From positions 16,666 to 80,665 of the forward strand of contig JAKSTZ010000010.1 in the NCBI GenBank assembly GCA_024402335.1: DNA of 64,000 nucleotides. Direction: 5' to 3'. Origin of the DNA: Bacteroidales bacterium. GTDB taxonomy: Bacteria; Bacteroidota; Bacteroidia; Bacteroidales; UBA1715. The position numbers were made by a program, and so were the translations under genes. Each line of letters starts with the position of its first letter. Positions within the stretch are counted from its first letter, which is position 1. Of this stretch, positions 55,709-64,000 are shown piece after piece. The notes beneath the pieces are model-generated. The model searched no databases. It was not told where the DNA came from and saw nothing but the letters and a program-made list of their open reading frames with translations.

Positions 55709-57222
55709 GCCTTATGTCCTCCTATTTGTTGGTTTCTATCTTTTGCCGTTGCTCCTTCTTGCAAATTCAATCCACGCAAGATAGAATTTTTGCCATATTT
55801 CTTTTTAATGTTCAGCAAGGTTTGCTGCACACTTCGTTCTTTCTCCATTTGACGATTTTTCTCTTCTTCCTGCTTTTTCAAAGCATCGTAATCAGTAAAT
55901 AAATCCAATTGTTGCATTTGTACTGGCTGTCTATTTGCCTGAGACTCTTGAACAACATGATTAGCAACAAGCGTTATACGACGAATCAACAAATTCTTAT
56001 CTACAATTTGAGAAAAACAATTCGCCAACAAATCCATAAATTCTTTGGACGAAGACGAATATCCATTCGTATTCACCGTACCCTGCGCATGTTTTGGAAC
56101 CTGCCTGCCATAAAAATCCGTTGTAACTTCACCATGATACAGACCTCTAATTTTCGGATTAGTCAAGCATTCCGAGTCATATCCAATTGTTAGAACCAAT
56201 TTATTAGAAACCAAACCTTTATCAACCAAATCAAGAGCTAAAGCATCTGCCATTTCCTGAACAACAACCAAGGCTTTCTTATAATCGTACGGACAATGCA
56301 GCACCTGTCCGGAACTCAATGAATTCACTTCCGGCGTGTATGCTTTCACTTTATCCATAGTACAAGGTTCCCAGCCCCATGCATGATCAATCAAGAGCTC
56401 CGCATTAACGCCAAATAAATTATACAACAAATCCTCATTGTCAATAGAACAACGAGCGATTGCACCCATTGTGCAAAGCCCATATTCCTCAAGTTTTTTC
56501 ATATACCCACGACCAACACGCCAAAAATCAGTCAACGGCCTATGATTCCATAACAGTTTCCGATATGAAAGTTCATCTAATTCGGCAATACGTACACCAA
56601 ATTCATTCGGTTCGACATGCTTCGCCAAAACATCCATAGCAACCTTACACAAATACATGTTAGACCCAACTCCCGCCGTTGCCACTATCTTTTTTTCGGC
56701 CATTATAGTCTGTATCATTTTCGACGCAAGTTGTTGAGCTGTAAGTTTATACGTATCCAAATAATTCGTTACATCCATAATAACTTCATCTATTGAATAC
56801 ACATGAATATCTTCCGAAGACACAAACCGAAGATATATAGAATATATTTCCTTGCTCACCTCCATATAGCGGGCCATACGAGGAATTGCTATTTTAAAAT
56901 CAATTTCCAGATTTGGATTTGCTTGTAATTTCGATGCGAAACAAGACTTTCCCGTAAATCGTCTTCCAGGAGCTTGTGCCTTACGTACCGCATTTAAAGC
57001 CTGAACTTTCTGAATAACCTCAAATAAACGAGCTCGACCTGGTAGACCTAAAGCCTTCAAAGAAGGCGAAACTGCCAAACAAATTGTCTTTTCCGTCCTA
57101 CTTTCGTCCGCAACAACAAGATTTAAGTCCATTGCATCATATTGATCACCCAAATCTACACACTCAACCGAAGCATAAAACGACTTCAAATCAATTGCTA
57201 TATATGTGCGGCCATTACTCAT
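55705..57222 (-). CDS. Y-family DNA polymerase (UmuC/DinB-like)
   Basis: The 505-residue protein is a translesion polymerase. It has catalytic residues D11 (IAIDLKSFYASVEC) and D145-E146 (VYSIDEVIMD), a helix-hairpin-helix region (FWRVGRGYMKKLEEYG), a little-finger domain, and a clamp-binding QLDLF motif at 438-442. A basic helical segment and a GATAKDRNQQIGGHKA end follow. It differs from E. coli DinB (about 350 residues) by the longer C-terminus typical of the group paired with YolD-like proteins. It has its own promoter, divergent from bamD. Confidence 0.9.
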   Translation of the reverse strand: MSNGRTYIAIDLKSFYASVECVDLGDQYDAMDLNLVVADESRTEKTICLAVSPSLKALGLPGRARLFEVIQKVQALNAVRKAQAPGRRFTGKSCFASKLQANPNLEIDFKIAIPRMARYMEVSKEIYSIYLRFVSSEDIHVYSIDEVIMDVTNYLDTYKLTAQQLASKMIQTIMAEKKIVATAGVGSNMYLCKVAMDVLAKHVEPNEFGVRIAELDELSYRKLLWNHRPLTDFWRVGRGYMKKLEEYGLCTMGAIARCSIDNEDLLYNLFGVNAELLIDHAWGWEPCTMDKVKAYTPEVNSLSSGQVLHCPYDYKKALVVVQEMADALALDLVDKGLVSNKLVLTIGYDSECLTNPKIRGLYHGEVTTDFYGRQVPKHAQGTVNTNGYSSSSKEFMDLLANCFSQIVDKNLLIRRITLVANHVVQESQANRQPVQMQQLDLFTDYDALKKQEEEKNRQMEKERSVQQTLLNIKKKYGKNSILRGLNLQEGATAKDRNQQIGGHKA

Positions 57223-57280
57223 ACAATAAATTTATAATCAAACGTTTACATAAAACAATTTCAACATTTGAATACAAAAA

Positions 57281-57312
57281 CAAAGATATTTGATTTCGAG
57301 ATTTAAAAACAA
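57281..57312 (-). promoter_or_regulatory. promoter of the polymerase gene
   Basis: On the minus strand TTG (plus 57310-57312), a 21-base spacer and TATCTTTG (57288-57281) form a full -33/-7 pair. The leader of about 50 bases contains AAACGTTT, a short palindrome that might be a repressor site. No known SOS-box consensus was recognised. Confidence 0.65.
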
Positions 57313-57354
57313 AAATTCCAAATAGACTTTTCAACAAAAAACTTTCCATATTTA

Positions 57355-57388
57355 TTTGCATATTCTCACAAAATATTTTGTACTTTTG
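57355..57388 (+). promoter_or_regulatory. promoter of the bamD-recN run
   Basis: TTTG at 57355-57358, a 22-base spacer and TACTTTTG at 57381-57388, followed by C, match the phylum promoter consensus. The box is 17 bases before the bamD ATG. Confidence 0.7.
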
Positions 57389-57405
57389 CCCGTTAATTGT
57401 AGCGT

Positions 57406-58188
57406 ATGAGAAAGGTCTTGTTTATACTTGCTATCGTGGCCTGCGTTGGATGTCAGAGCGAATATCAAAAGCTTATGAAATCCGACGACTATAACGCTGT
57501 GTACGAAGGTGGCGTAAAGTATTTCGAGCAAAAGGACTTTTACAAGAGCTACGAACTATTTGAAAAAGCATTACCTGCGCTTCGAATGACAGAAAAAGGT
57601 GAAAACATCACCATAATGCTTGCAAAAAGTTATTTCGAAGAAGAAGACTATTTGATGGCAGCATATTACTACGAACGATATGTACTAACATATCCAACAA
57701 GTTCTCAAATAGAATACGCATATTTTCATGATGCTGTTTGTTACTACAACTTGTCTCCTGCTGTGACATTGGACCAAACATACACAGAAAAAGCCATCCA
57801 ATCTTTCCAAATGTACATAAACAAATTCCCTAACGGAGCATACGTTTCGGAAAGTAATGAGTACATCGGAAAACTACGAAACAAATTAGAAGAAAAAGCA
57901 TTCAAAAACAGCAAAATTTTCTACGATTTAGAAGAATACAAAGCAGCAGTGACATCGATTCAAAACTGCTTGAAACAATATCCTGACACTAAATTCCGCG
58001 AAGAATTGTTGTACTTGCTACTTCGTTCCTCGTATCTGCTTGCAGAAAACAGTGTTGAAGAAAAAAAACAAGACAGATTCGATATGGCAGCAGATTCATA
58101 TCGTTCTTACATTGACGAATATCCAAACGGACAATGGTCAAAAGACGCTGAAAAAATTTATAACTTAATACAAAAACGAAATAAATAA
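57406..58188 (+). CDS. bamD: outer membrane assembly lipoprotein BamD
   Basis: BamD is an essential lipoprotein of the BAM complex that folds outer-membrane proteins. The 260-residue protein has a lipoprotein signal with VGC as lipobox (C16), and TPR-like helical repeats such as YFEQKDFYKSYELFEKALPA and FPNGAYVSESNEYIGKL. Length is right for the family. In Bacteroidetes it often lies upstream of an omega-like gene and coaBC, as here. Confidence 0.92.
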   Translation: MRKVLFILAIVACVGCQSEYQKLMKSDDYNAVYEGGVKYFEQKDFYKSYELFEKALPALRMTEKGENITIMLAKSYFEEEDYLMAAYYYERYVLTYPTSSQIEYAYFHDAVCYYNLSPAVTLDQTYTEKAIQSFQMYINKFPNGAYVSESNEYIGKLRNKLEEKAFKNSKIFYDLEEYKAAVTSIQNCLKQYPDTKFREELLYLLLRSSYLLAENSVEEKKQDRFDMAADSYRSYIDEYPNGQWSKDAEKIYNLIQKRNK

Positions 58189-58200
58189 TTATTAATAGAT

Positions 58201-58533
58201 ATGGATTACAAAAAAACAAAAGCACCAGCTTCTACGATTACGAGAGACATTCAAACCTTAGAAAAAGGTACGAATAACATCTATGAATCAATTGCTATCA
58301 TCGCAAAACGCGCTGACCAAATTGAAACAGATCTTAAAAAAGAACTTGATGCTAAATTGGAAGAATTTGCTTCGGTTAACGACACATTAGAAGAAACATT
58401 CGAAAACCGCGAACAAATCGAGATTTCCAAATTCTACGAAAAATTACCAAACCCTGTTCTTATGGCAATTCAAGAATACGTTGATGACCAAGTATACTTT
58501 AGAGTGCCAGAAGCTACAGAAAACGAAGACTAG
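58201..58533 (+). CDS. rpoZ: RNA polymerase omega/Rpb6-like subunit
   Basis: The 110-residue protein starts MDYKKTKAPASTITRDIQ and has YESIAIIAKRADQI, the omega/Rpb6 core in which this helix binds the C-terminus of beta-prime. It also has FENREQIEISKFYEKLPNP. This matches the Bacteroidetes omega-type protein rather than the classical proteobacterial one. It ends in TAG, with coaBC starting three bases later. Confidence 0.85.
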   Translation: MDYKKTKAPASTITRDIQTLEKGTNNIYESIAIIAKRADQIETDLKKELDAKLEEFASVNDTLEETFENREQIEISKFYEKLPNPVLMAIQEYVDDQVYFRVPEATENED

Positions 58534-58536
58534 TTT

Positions 58537-59736
58537 ATGCTACAAGGAAAGCATATTATTATAGGTATAACGGGAAGTATTGCAGCCTACAAGACTGCAT
58601 TACTTACTCGTCTCCTTATTAAGCAAGGTGCTACTGTGAAAATAGTAATGACTCCACTTGCTAAGGAATTTATTACGCCTGTAACATTAGCTACGCTTTC
58701 GAAAAACACTGTTCTTTCTGATTTTTTTCACCATGACGATGGCAGTTGGAACAGTCATGTTGACTTAGGTCTTTGGGCTGATGTATTTGTTGTTGCTCCT
58801 TGTACGGCAAACACATTGGCAAAAATGGCAAACGGCATTGCCGATAACCTTTTACTCACCACCTATCTTTCGGTACGTTGCCCTGTGGTTGTTGCTCCTG
58901 CTATGGACATGGACATGTTCGCCCATAAAGCGACACAACGAAACATCGCGACACTAAAAGAGGACGGAGTTTCATTTATAGAACCGACAAGCGGCGAACT
59001 TGCCAGCGGCCTTGACGGGAAAGGAAGGATGGCAGAACCCGAAACGATAGCTCAATGGCTATCAGATTTCTTTGAAACAAAGGAATCACTAAAAAAAAAA
59101 ATTCTAATAACTGCCGGACCAACTTATGAGGCAATAGATCCTGTACGATTTATTGGCAACTACTCTACCGGCAAAATGGGATTTGCAATTGCCGAAGAAG
59201 CAGCAAACCGAGGAGCACAAGTAACACTCATCGCAGGTCCCGTACAGCTAAAGACATCTCATCCTAACATTACAAGAATAGATGTAAAATCGGCACAAGA
59301 AATGCACGACGTTGCAGTAAAGCTATTTCCAACTATGGATGCAGGCATACTAAGTGCAGCAGTTGCTGACTTTACACCGGAAACAAAGTATGACATAAAG
59401 ATTAAAGAAAAACAATCTTTAACCATACACCTAAAACCGAATCCTGACATTGCCCAGAAATTGGGTTCAATTAAGACAGACAAACAAGTACTTGCCGGTT
59501 TTGCCCTTGAAACTAACGATGAATTAGCACACGCATTGGGGAAACTTGAAAGAAAGAACTTCGATTTCATAGTGCTTAACTCTCTTGCGGACAAAGGTGC
59601 CGGATTCGGATACGACACCAATAAAGTCACCATAATACAACGAAACGGTGACAAAAAAGACTTTGAATTAAAGTCAAAAAAAGAAGTTGCAAAAGATATT
59701 ATTAGTATTTTAGCATCGTGTCTTGATAGAAAATGA
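58537..59736 (+). CDS. coaBC: bifunctional phosphopantothenoylcysteine decarboxylase/synthetase
   Basis: CoaBC makes 4'-phosphopantetheine for coenzyme A in two steps. The 399-residue protein has the CoaC flavoprotein domain (about 1-180) with GITGSIAAYKT, catalytic H74 in SHVDLGLW, PAMDMDM and LASGLDGKGRM. The CoaB domain (about 188-399) has ITAGPTYEAID, NYSTGKMG and a Rossmann-like fold. An A11 tract (59091-59101) encodes the linker lysines exactly between domains. The stop overlaps porD by four bases. Confidence 0.94.
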   Translation: MLQGKHIIIGITGSIAAYKTALLTRLLIKQGATVKIVMTPLAKEFITPVTLATLSKNTVLSDFFHHDDGSWNSHVDLGLWADVFVVAPCTANTLAKMANGIADNLLLTTYLSVRCPVVVAPAMDMDMFAHKATQRNIATLKEDGVSFIEPTSGELASGLDGKGRMAEPETIAQWLSDFFETKESLKKKILITAGPTYEAIDPVRFIGNYSTGKMGFAIAEEAANRGAQVTLIAGPVQLKTSHPNITRIDVKSAQEMHDVAVKLFPTMDAGILSAAVADFTPETKYDIKIKEKQSLTIHLKPNPDIAQKLGSIKTDKQVLAGFALETNDELAHALGKLERKNFDFIVLNSLADKGAGFGYDTNKVTIIQRNGDKKDFELKSKKEVAKDIISILASCLDRK

Positions 59737-60632
59737 AAAAAATTTTATGTGCCATAGTATTCGCTTTATTTGCAACCTTTTCTTTTGCACGAGAACTTCG
59801 TTGTAGAGTAAACATTCAATACAATGAAATTGCGAATGCCGATAAAGATTTGTACAACACTTTGCGTTCTACCATAGAAGAATTCATGAACGCACAATCG
59901 TGGACGACACATTCTTATGAAGAGCAGGAAAAAATCGAAGTAAAACTAAATTTTCGTATTACTTCCCAATCGTCTAAAAACTTTGGAGGCACCTTACAAA
60001 TACAGTCTTCTCGACCAGTATATAATTCAACATACACGACAACATTGTTCAACCATGTTGATGACAAAATCTCTTTTCAATACGAAGAAAACGAGCCAAT
60101 TGAATTTTCAGAAAACGCATTTGTTTCTAACTTGTCGTCTATCCTATCGTACTATGCATATTTAATAATAGGTATAGACTACGACACATTCAGTCCAAAT
60201 GGAGGAATAGAGTTTTTCCAAAAAGCGCAGAATGTTGTAACAACAGCCCAAGCAAATGACGAAGCCGGTTGGAGTTCGTCGTCAAGAGATGACAAGACAC
60301 GATATTGGCTAGTTGAAAATTTACTTAACTCATCCTACTCTGCTTTTCATAGTGCATTATATAAATACCACAGACTTGGATTGGACATAATGTACGACAA
60401 ACCCGAAGAAGGACGAAAAGAAGTATATAATGCTGTAGCAGAATTAGAAAAAGTGTTCAAACTAAAACCAAGTTCATATCTGCTTACCGCATTTTTCTAT
60501 GCAAAAAAAGACGAGATTGTGCAAATGTATTCGGAAGGCAATCCTGACGAGAAAAACAGAATGGTGACATTGGCAAAGAAATTAAATCCTGCCAACGTAA
60601 ATGACTACGACAAAATTAAATCAACCAAATAA
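59733..60632 (+). CDS. porD: DUF4835 protein, PorD-like T9SS component
   Basis: The 299-residue protein has an N-terminal signal peptide (about 1-19), then the DUF4835 pattern: LRCRVNIQYNEIANADKDLY, the TTTLFNHVDDKISFQYEENE region, LSSILSYYAYLIIGIDYD, and GRKEVYNAVAELEKV. Proteins of this family have been linked to type IX secretion as PorD. It overlaps coaBC and is followed by recN, an arrangement I recall from Bacteroidetes. Its presence fits the T9SS-like tail on the surface protein at 14611-16986. Confidence 0.8.
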   Translation: MKKILCAIVFALFATFSFARELRCRVNIQYNEIANADKDLYNTLRSTIEEFMNAQSWTTHSYEEQEKIEVKLNFRITSQSSKNFGGTLQIQSSRPVYNSTYTTTLFNHVDDKISFQYEENEPIEFSENAFVSNLSSILSYYAYLIIGIDYDTFSPNGGIEFFQKAQNVVTTAQANDEAGWSSSSRDDKTRYWLVENLLNSSYSAFHSALYKYHRLGLDIMYDKPEEGRKEVYNAVAELEKVFKLKPSSYLLTAFFYAKKDEIVQMYSEGNPDEKNRMVTLAKKLNPANVNDYDKIKSTK

Positions 60633-60634
60633 CC

Positions 60635-62290
60635 ATGCTGCACAAACTTATCATTTCAAATTATGCACTGATAGATACGCTAAACATCCAGTTTGCCAAT
60701 GGAATGGCAACAATTACGGGGGAAACTGGAGCTGGTAAATCTATTATTCTTGGTGCACTTTCACTGCTTCTAGGGAAAAGAGCAGACACTTCCGTACTCA
60801 AAGACAAGACACAAAAAAGTGTTATCGAAGCGACGTTCAAGTTCGACGACAATAAATTACAATCATACTTTGAGGCACAAGACATAGACTTTGACACAGA
60901 AACCATCATCAGGCGCGAAATTACCCCTCAAGGCAAATCTCGTTCTTTCGTAAACGATACTCCTGTCGGTTTACAAGTATTAAAAGATTTGGGCACAGTT
61001 TTGTTGGATATACATTCACAACATCAAAATTTATTTCTAAAAGAATCTTCCTTTCAATGCCAAGTTGTAGATGCAGAAGCAAACAACAACGAAATTTTGG
61101 AACAATACAAAAATGAATTTTCTGCCTTACAAAAAATCAAAAAGGAATTAGATACATTCCTTTCAGAAACAAAGCAAAAGAAAGACGATCTTGCATATTA
61201 CAAATTTCGTTTAGAAGAACTTACGAAAGCCCATATACGAGTTGGGGAACTTGCAGAATTAGAACAAGAATCTTCATTCATAGAACATAGTGAGGAAATA
61301 AAAACACTATTTTCACAAGCCGACGATATTTTCTCTGGAGAAAATGCAATTTTATCTCAATTAAAATATGTAGTGCAAAGTTTCGAGAAAGATAATTCAA
61401 ATACTGAACAAATTAAATCGTTCGCTGAGCGATTGTCACAATCATACATAGAATTATCGGACATTGCAGATGAAATTGCAAAATACAACGCAAATCTAGA
61501 CTTTGACCCACAACAAAAAGAGAGTATTGACGAGCGTATAGACGTACTCAACACCCTACTCCATAAATATTCATCGCAAGATGAAAACGAATTGTTGGCG
61601 AAACAAGAAGAACTACAACAAATAGTTGACAATCTTGAAAACGCAGATTTTCATAGCGACGAGTTACAAAAATCGTATGAGCGTCAAAAAGAAAAAGTCA
61701 GTAAAATCGCAAAAGAAATACATACACGAAGAGAGAAAGCTATCAAGAAATTATGTCCAGAAATTAGTTCCTTATTACAAAAATTAGGAATGCCTTCTGT
61801 AACATTCACAATTTCCATCACTGAATCTCCGGAATTTCACACAAACGGTAAAGATGAAATTCGTATGGAATTTTCCGCAAACAAAAACATACAGCCACAA
61901 TGGCTTGGCGAAATCAGTTCCGGCGGTGAACTTTCCCGTGTTATGTTGTGTTTGAAATATATATTGGCCAAAAACAAATCAGTGCAAACTGTTATTTTTG
62001 ACGAAATTGATACTGGTGTTTCCGGCGAAATTGCAGACCAAATGGGCAATATGATGAAAACAATGGCAAATGACATGCAAGTCATTACCATTACCCATCT
62101 GCCACAAATAGCGGTTAAGGCACAATCGCAATACAAAGTCTACAAAACAGAAACAGACGAAACCACCACATCAAATATTATTCAGTTAACAAACGAACAA
62201 AGAATAGAAGAAATTGCAAAAATGTTGAGCGGTAAAACAATAACAGAAGCAGCATTAAACAATGCAAGAATGTTATTGCAAACAAGTTAA
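60635..62290 (+). CDS. recN: DNA repair protein RecN
   Basis: RecN is an SMC-like ATPase that acts at double-strand breaks. The 551-residue protein has Walker A GETGAGKS (29-36), a long coiled-coil middle (about 150-370), the ABC signature SSGGELSRVMLCLKYI and Walker B VIFDEIDTGVSGE. Length fits the family. It is the last gene of the bamD-led run. Confidence 0.94.
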   Translation: MLHKLIISNYALIDTLNIQFANGMATITGETGAGKSIILGALSLLLGKRADTSVLKDKTQKSVIEATFKFDDNKLQSYFEAQDIDFDTETIIRREITPQGKSRSFVNDTPVGLQVLKDLGTVLLDIHSQHQNLFLKESSFQCQVVDAEANNNEILEQYKNEFSALQKIKKELDTFLSETKQKKDDLAYYKFRLEELTKAHIRVGELAELEQESSFIEHSEEIKTLFSQADDIFSGENAILSQLKYVVQSFEKDNSNTEQIKSFAERLSQSYIELSDIADEIAKYNANLDFDPQQKESIDERIDVLNTLLHKYSSQDENELLAKQEELQQIVDNLENADFHSDELQKSYERQKEKVSKIAKEIHTRREKAIKKLCPEISSLLQKLGMPSVTFTISITESPEFHTNGKDEIRMEFSANKNIQPQWLGEISSGGELSRVMLCLKYILAKNKSVQTVIFDEIDTGVSGEIADQMGNMMKTMANDMQVITITHLPQIAVKAQSQYKVYKTETDETTTSNIIQLTNEQRIEEIAKMLSGKTITEAALNNARMLLQTS

Positions 62291-62306
62291 AAAGAAGTAA
62301 AAAAAC

Positions 62307-62314
62307 TATCTTTG
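62307..62314 (+). promoter_or_regulatory. -7 box of the radical SAM gene
   Basis: TATCTTTG matches TAnnTTTG exactly, 39 bases before the ATG at 62354. No clear -33 element is visible. Confidence 0.55.
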
Positions 62315-62353
62315 TATAATAAAGACATTGACTCACACTATAAATAACAATGT

Positions 62354-63631
62354 ATGAAACTAAAACTTATCTATCCACGTTGGAATAAACTTCCAGGACA
62401 AACGACATTCAACCTACCACCTCACGGACCGGTAGTTTTCGCAGCTACATTACCAGAATGGGTTGACGTATCATTTACCGATGAAAATGTTGAAGACATT
62501 GACTTTGATGAACCGTGTGATATGGTAGCAATCTCTATGATGCTTTCAACACAAGTAAAAAGAGGTTGGGCTATCGCCGATAAATATCGTGCTAAAGGCC
62601 TACAAGTTATGTTCGGTGGAATTTCAACCATGCTGCATGCTGAAGAAACCATGCTTCACGCCGACTCGGTATTCCTTGGTGAATCAGAAGGTCGTATGGA
62701 AGCAGTTATGGAAGATTGGAAGAACGGTAAGTTAAAGAAAGTGTATAATTACATGGGAAACATGCCTGACATTTCTTTAGTCGGTCCTGCCCGTCGTGAT
62801 TTATACAAACGTGAATTATACAACCACAAAGGTGTACCTATGGTTGACCTTTTCCATGCATCTCGTGGTTGCCGTTTCAGCTGTTATCCATGCGCTGTTT
62901 CATATCTTGGAAGCCGTTGTTTCCGTCCAAGACCAATAGACCAAACTATTGCCGACTTGGAGACAATAGACAACAACCGTTTATTTATAGTGGATAACTC
63001 TTTGGCACAAAACAAGGAATGGGAAATGCAACTTTTCAAGGAAATGATTCCTTTGAAAAAGAAATGGATTAGCCATACGATAGAAGACGATCCGCAAGTA
63101 CTTGACCTTGCCGCACAAGCTGGTGCATGGTATGTATATCAAGCAGTGTACGATACATCAAACTATATTCGTGAACGCGTAAAACGTTACCACGACTACG
63201 GAATCGGTGTTGAAGGAACTATTCTTCTCGGCCTTGACAACCAAACAGAAGATGACATTAAACGTTTGATAGACTTCTTGTTAGAAATTGATTTGGATTT
63301 AGCAGAATTTACAGTCCTTGCTCCTTTCCCACATACAAAAGCATACGACGACCTACTTCGACAAGGAAGAATCTTCGACTTCGACTGGGATCATTACAAT
63401 GCAGGACAAGTAGTTTATCATCCAAAACACATGTCCGCAGAACGCTTACAAGAATTATATGAATACGCTTGGAAAGCATTCTACAAAGACGAATCACAAG
63501 AAGAAAAAATGTTCAAGTTATTCTCAAACGTTGTTTTACGTGAAATGGAAGACGGAACATATAGACCAAGAGATAGAAAATTAGCAAATAAGAGTTTTGG
63601 AAAAGACGTCACAAGAAATATAAAAAAATGA
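62354..63631 (+). CDS. radical SAM protein with B12-binding-like N-terminus
   Basis: The 425-residue protein has an N-terminal B12-binding-like Rossmann domain (about 1-130, with VMFGGISTMLHAEE) and a radical SAM domain with C173, C177 and C180 (RGCRFSCYPC) to ligate the 4Fe-4S cluster. TILLGLDNQTEDDI and FTVLAPFPHTKAY follow. Family members of this layout act on varied substrates such as lipids and cofactors; the reaction here is unknown. It has its own promoter. Confidence 0.85.
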   Translation: MKLKLIYPRWNKLPGQTTFNLPPHGPVVFAATLPEWVDVSFTDENVEDIDFDEPCDMVAISMMLSTQVKRGWAIADKYRAKGLQVMFGGISTMLHAEETMLHADSVFLGESEGRMEAVMEDWKNGKLKKVYNYMGNMPDISLVGPARRDLYKRELYNHKGVPMVDLFHASRGCRFSCYPCAVSYLGSRCFRPRPIDQTIADLETIDNNRLFIVDNSLAQNKEWEMQLFKEMIPLKKKWISHTIEDDPQVLDLAAQAGAWYVYQAVYDTSNYIRERVKRYHDYGIGVEGTILLGLDNQTEDDIKRLIDFLLEIDLDLAEFTVLAPFPHTKAYDDLLRQGRIFDFDWDHYNAGQVVYHPKHMSAERLQELYEYAWKAFYKDESQEEKMFKLFSNVVLREMEDGTYRPRDRKLANKSFGKDVTRNIKK

Positions 63632-63648
63632 TAAATGTTTAATGAGTA

Positions 63649-64000
63649 ATGAAAGAGAATATCCTAAAGACAAAAAGTTTCTCATTTTCCATTTCTATCA
63701 TTAATTTATATAAATATTTATGTGATGATAAAAAAGAATATGTGATAAGTAAACAATTACTCCGAAGCGGAACAAGTATAGGAGCTAATATTTGCGAATC
63801 TGAATTTTCAGAAAGCAAATTGGACTTTATTCATAAATTATCTATCTCACAAAAAGAAGTAAACGAAACAATCTATTGGATTGAATTACTGTATCAAACA
63901 AATTATATAGAAGAAGAACAATTCAAACAACTACAAAAACAAAGTTTAGAATTAATGAAATTAATAACCGCATCCATCAAAACGGCAAAACAAAACATAG
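63649..64000 (+). CDS. four-helix-bundle protein (S23/IVS type), cut by the window end
   Basis: The frame starting at ATG 63649 has 117 complete codons and runs off the window. It reads MKENILKTKSFSFSISIINLY, then SKQLLRSGTSIGANICESEF, the hallmark of the four-helix-bundle proteins first found in 23S rRNA intervening sequences, and later YWIELLYQTNYI. Such proteins (about 120 residues) are common free-standing genes in Bacteroidetes; their role is unknown. The end should lie just beyond 64000. Confidence 0.88.
   Translation, partial: MKENILKTKSFSFSISIINLYKYLCDDKKEYVISKQLLRSGTSIGANICESEFSESKLDFIHKLSISQKEVNETIYWIELLYQTNYIEEEQFKQLQKQSLELMKLITASIKTAKQNI

Overview
The window is a low-GC chromosomal segment from a member of the phylum Bacteroidota, most likely order Bacteroidales. 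Four things point there: the fused str-S10-spc ribosomal operon without tuf, a six-gene Na+-translocating NADH:quinone oxidoreductase operon, the Bacteroidetes-type promoter boxes (TAnnTTTG) in front of many genes, and type IX secretion (T9SS) signs (a PorD-like DUF4835 protein and a T9SS-like C-terminal tail). Genus cannot be fixed from the sequence alone.

Layout. 1-14.4 kb (minus strand): one long ribosomal run from rpsL through rpsG, fusA and the S10 and spc genes to secY, infA, rpmJ, rpsM and the start of rpsK. It is driven by a clear promoter upstream of rpsL. The methionine aminopeptidase gene usually found between secY and infA is absent. 14.4-20.8 kb: a leucine-rich-repeat surface protein, a hypoxanthine-DNA-glycosylase-like protein, a DUF4143-type ATPase preceded by 33-bp tandem repeats, a 2-hydroxyacid dehydrogenase, a DnaQ-like exonuclease and tRNA-Gly(GCC). 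20.9-28.2 kb (minus): a glycogen/alpha-glucan operon (debranching enzyme, glycogen-synthase-like glycosyltransferase, GH57 amylase with a lysine-rich tail, alpha-glucan phosphorylase). The debranching enzyme is interrupted by an in-frame amber codon, with 65 intact family-like codons after it. 28.3-33.7 kb: a WG-repeat protein, xerD, and a poorly characterised cluster with two paralogous lipoproteins and a membrane protein. 33.7-40.4 kb: a DedA protein and nqrABCDEF. 40.7-47.2 kb: an arginine-decarboxylase-like enzyme, an ECF sigma factor, and a polyprenyl synthase / sugar epimerase / MMPL transporter run. 47.3-57.2 kb: GT2 glycosyltransferase, SpmA-SpmB fusion, EamA transporter, aldose epimerase with an altered active-site segment, SNF2 helicase, truA, and a Y-family polymerase with a small partner. 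57.4-64 kb (plus): bamD, an omega/Rpb6-like subunit, coaBC, porD-like, recN, a radical SAM protein, and a truncated four-helix-bundle protein at the edge.

Most of the window is housekeeping. The most notable points are the amber codon in the debranching enzyme, the lysine-rich tail on the amylase, the tandem repeats whose last copy sits at the ATPase ribosome-binding position, the lipoprotein pair of unknown function, the missing canonical glutamate in the aldose epimerase, and an A11 tract exactly at the CoaC/CoaB domain junction. All family assignments rest on motif recognition by eye; no database search was run.
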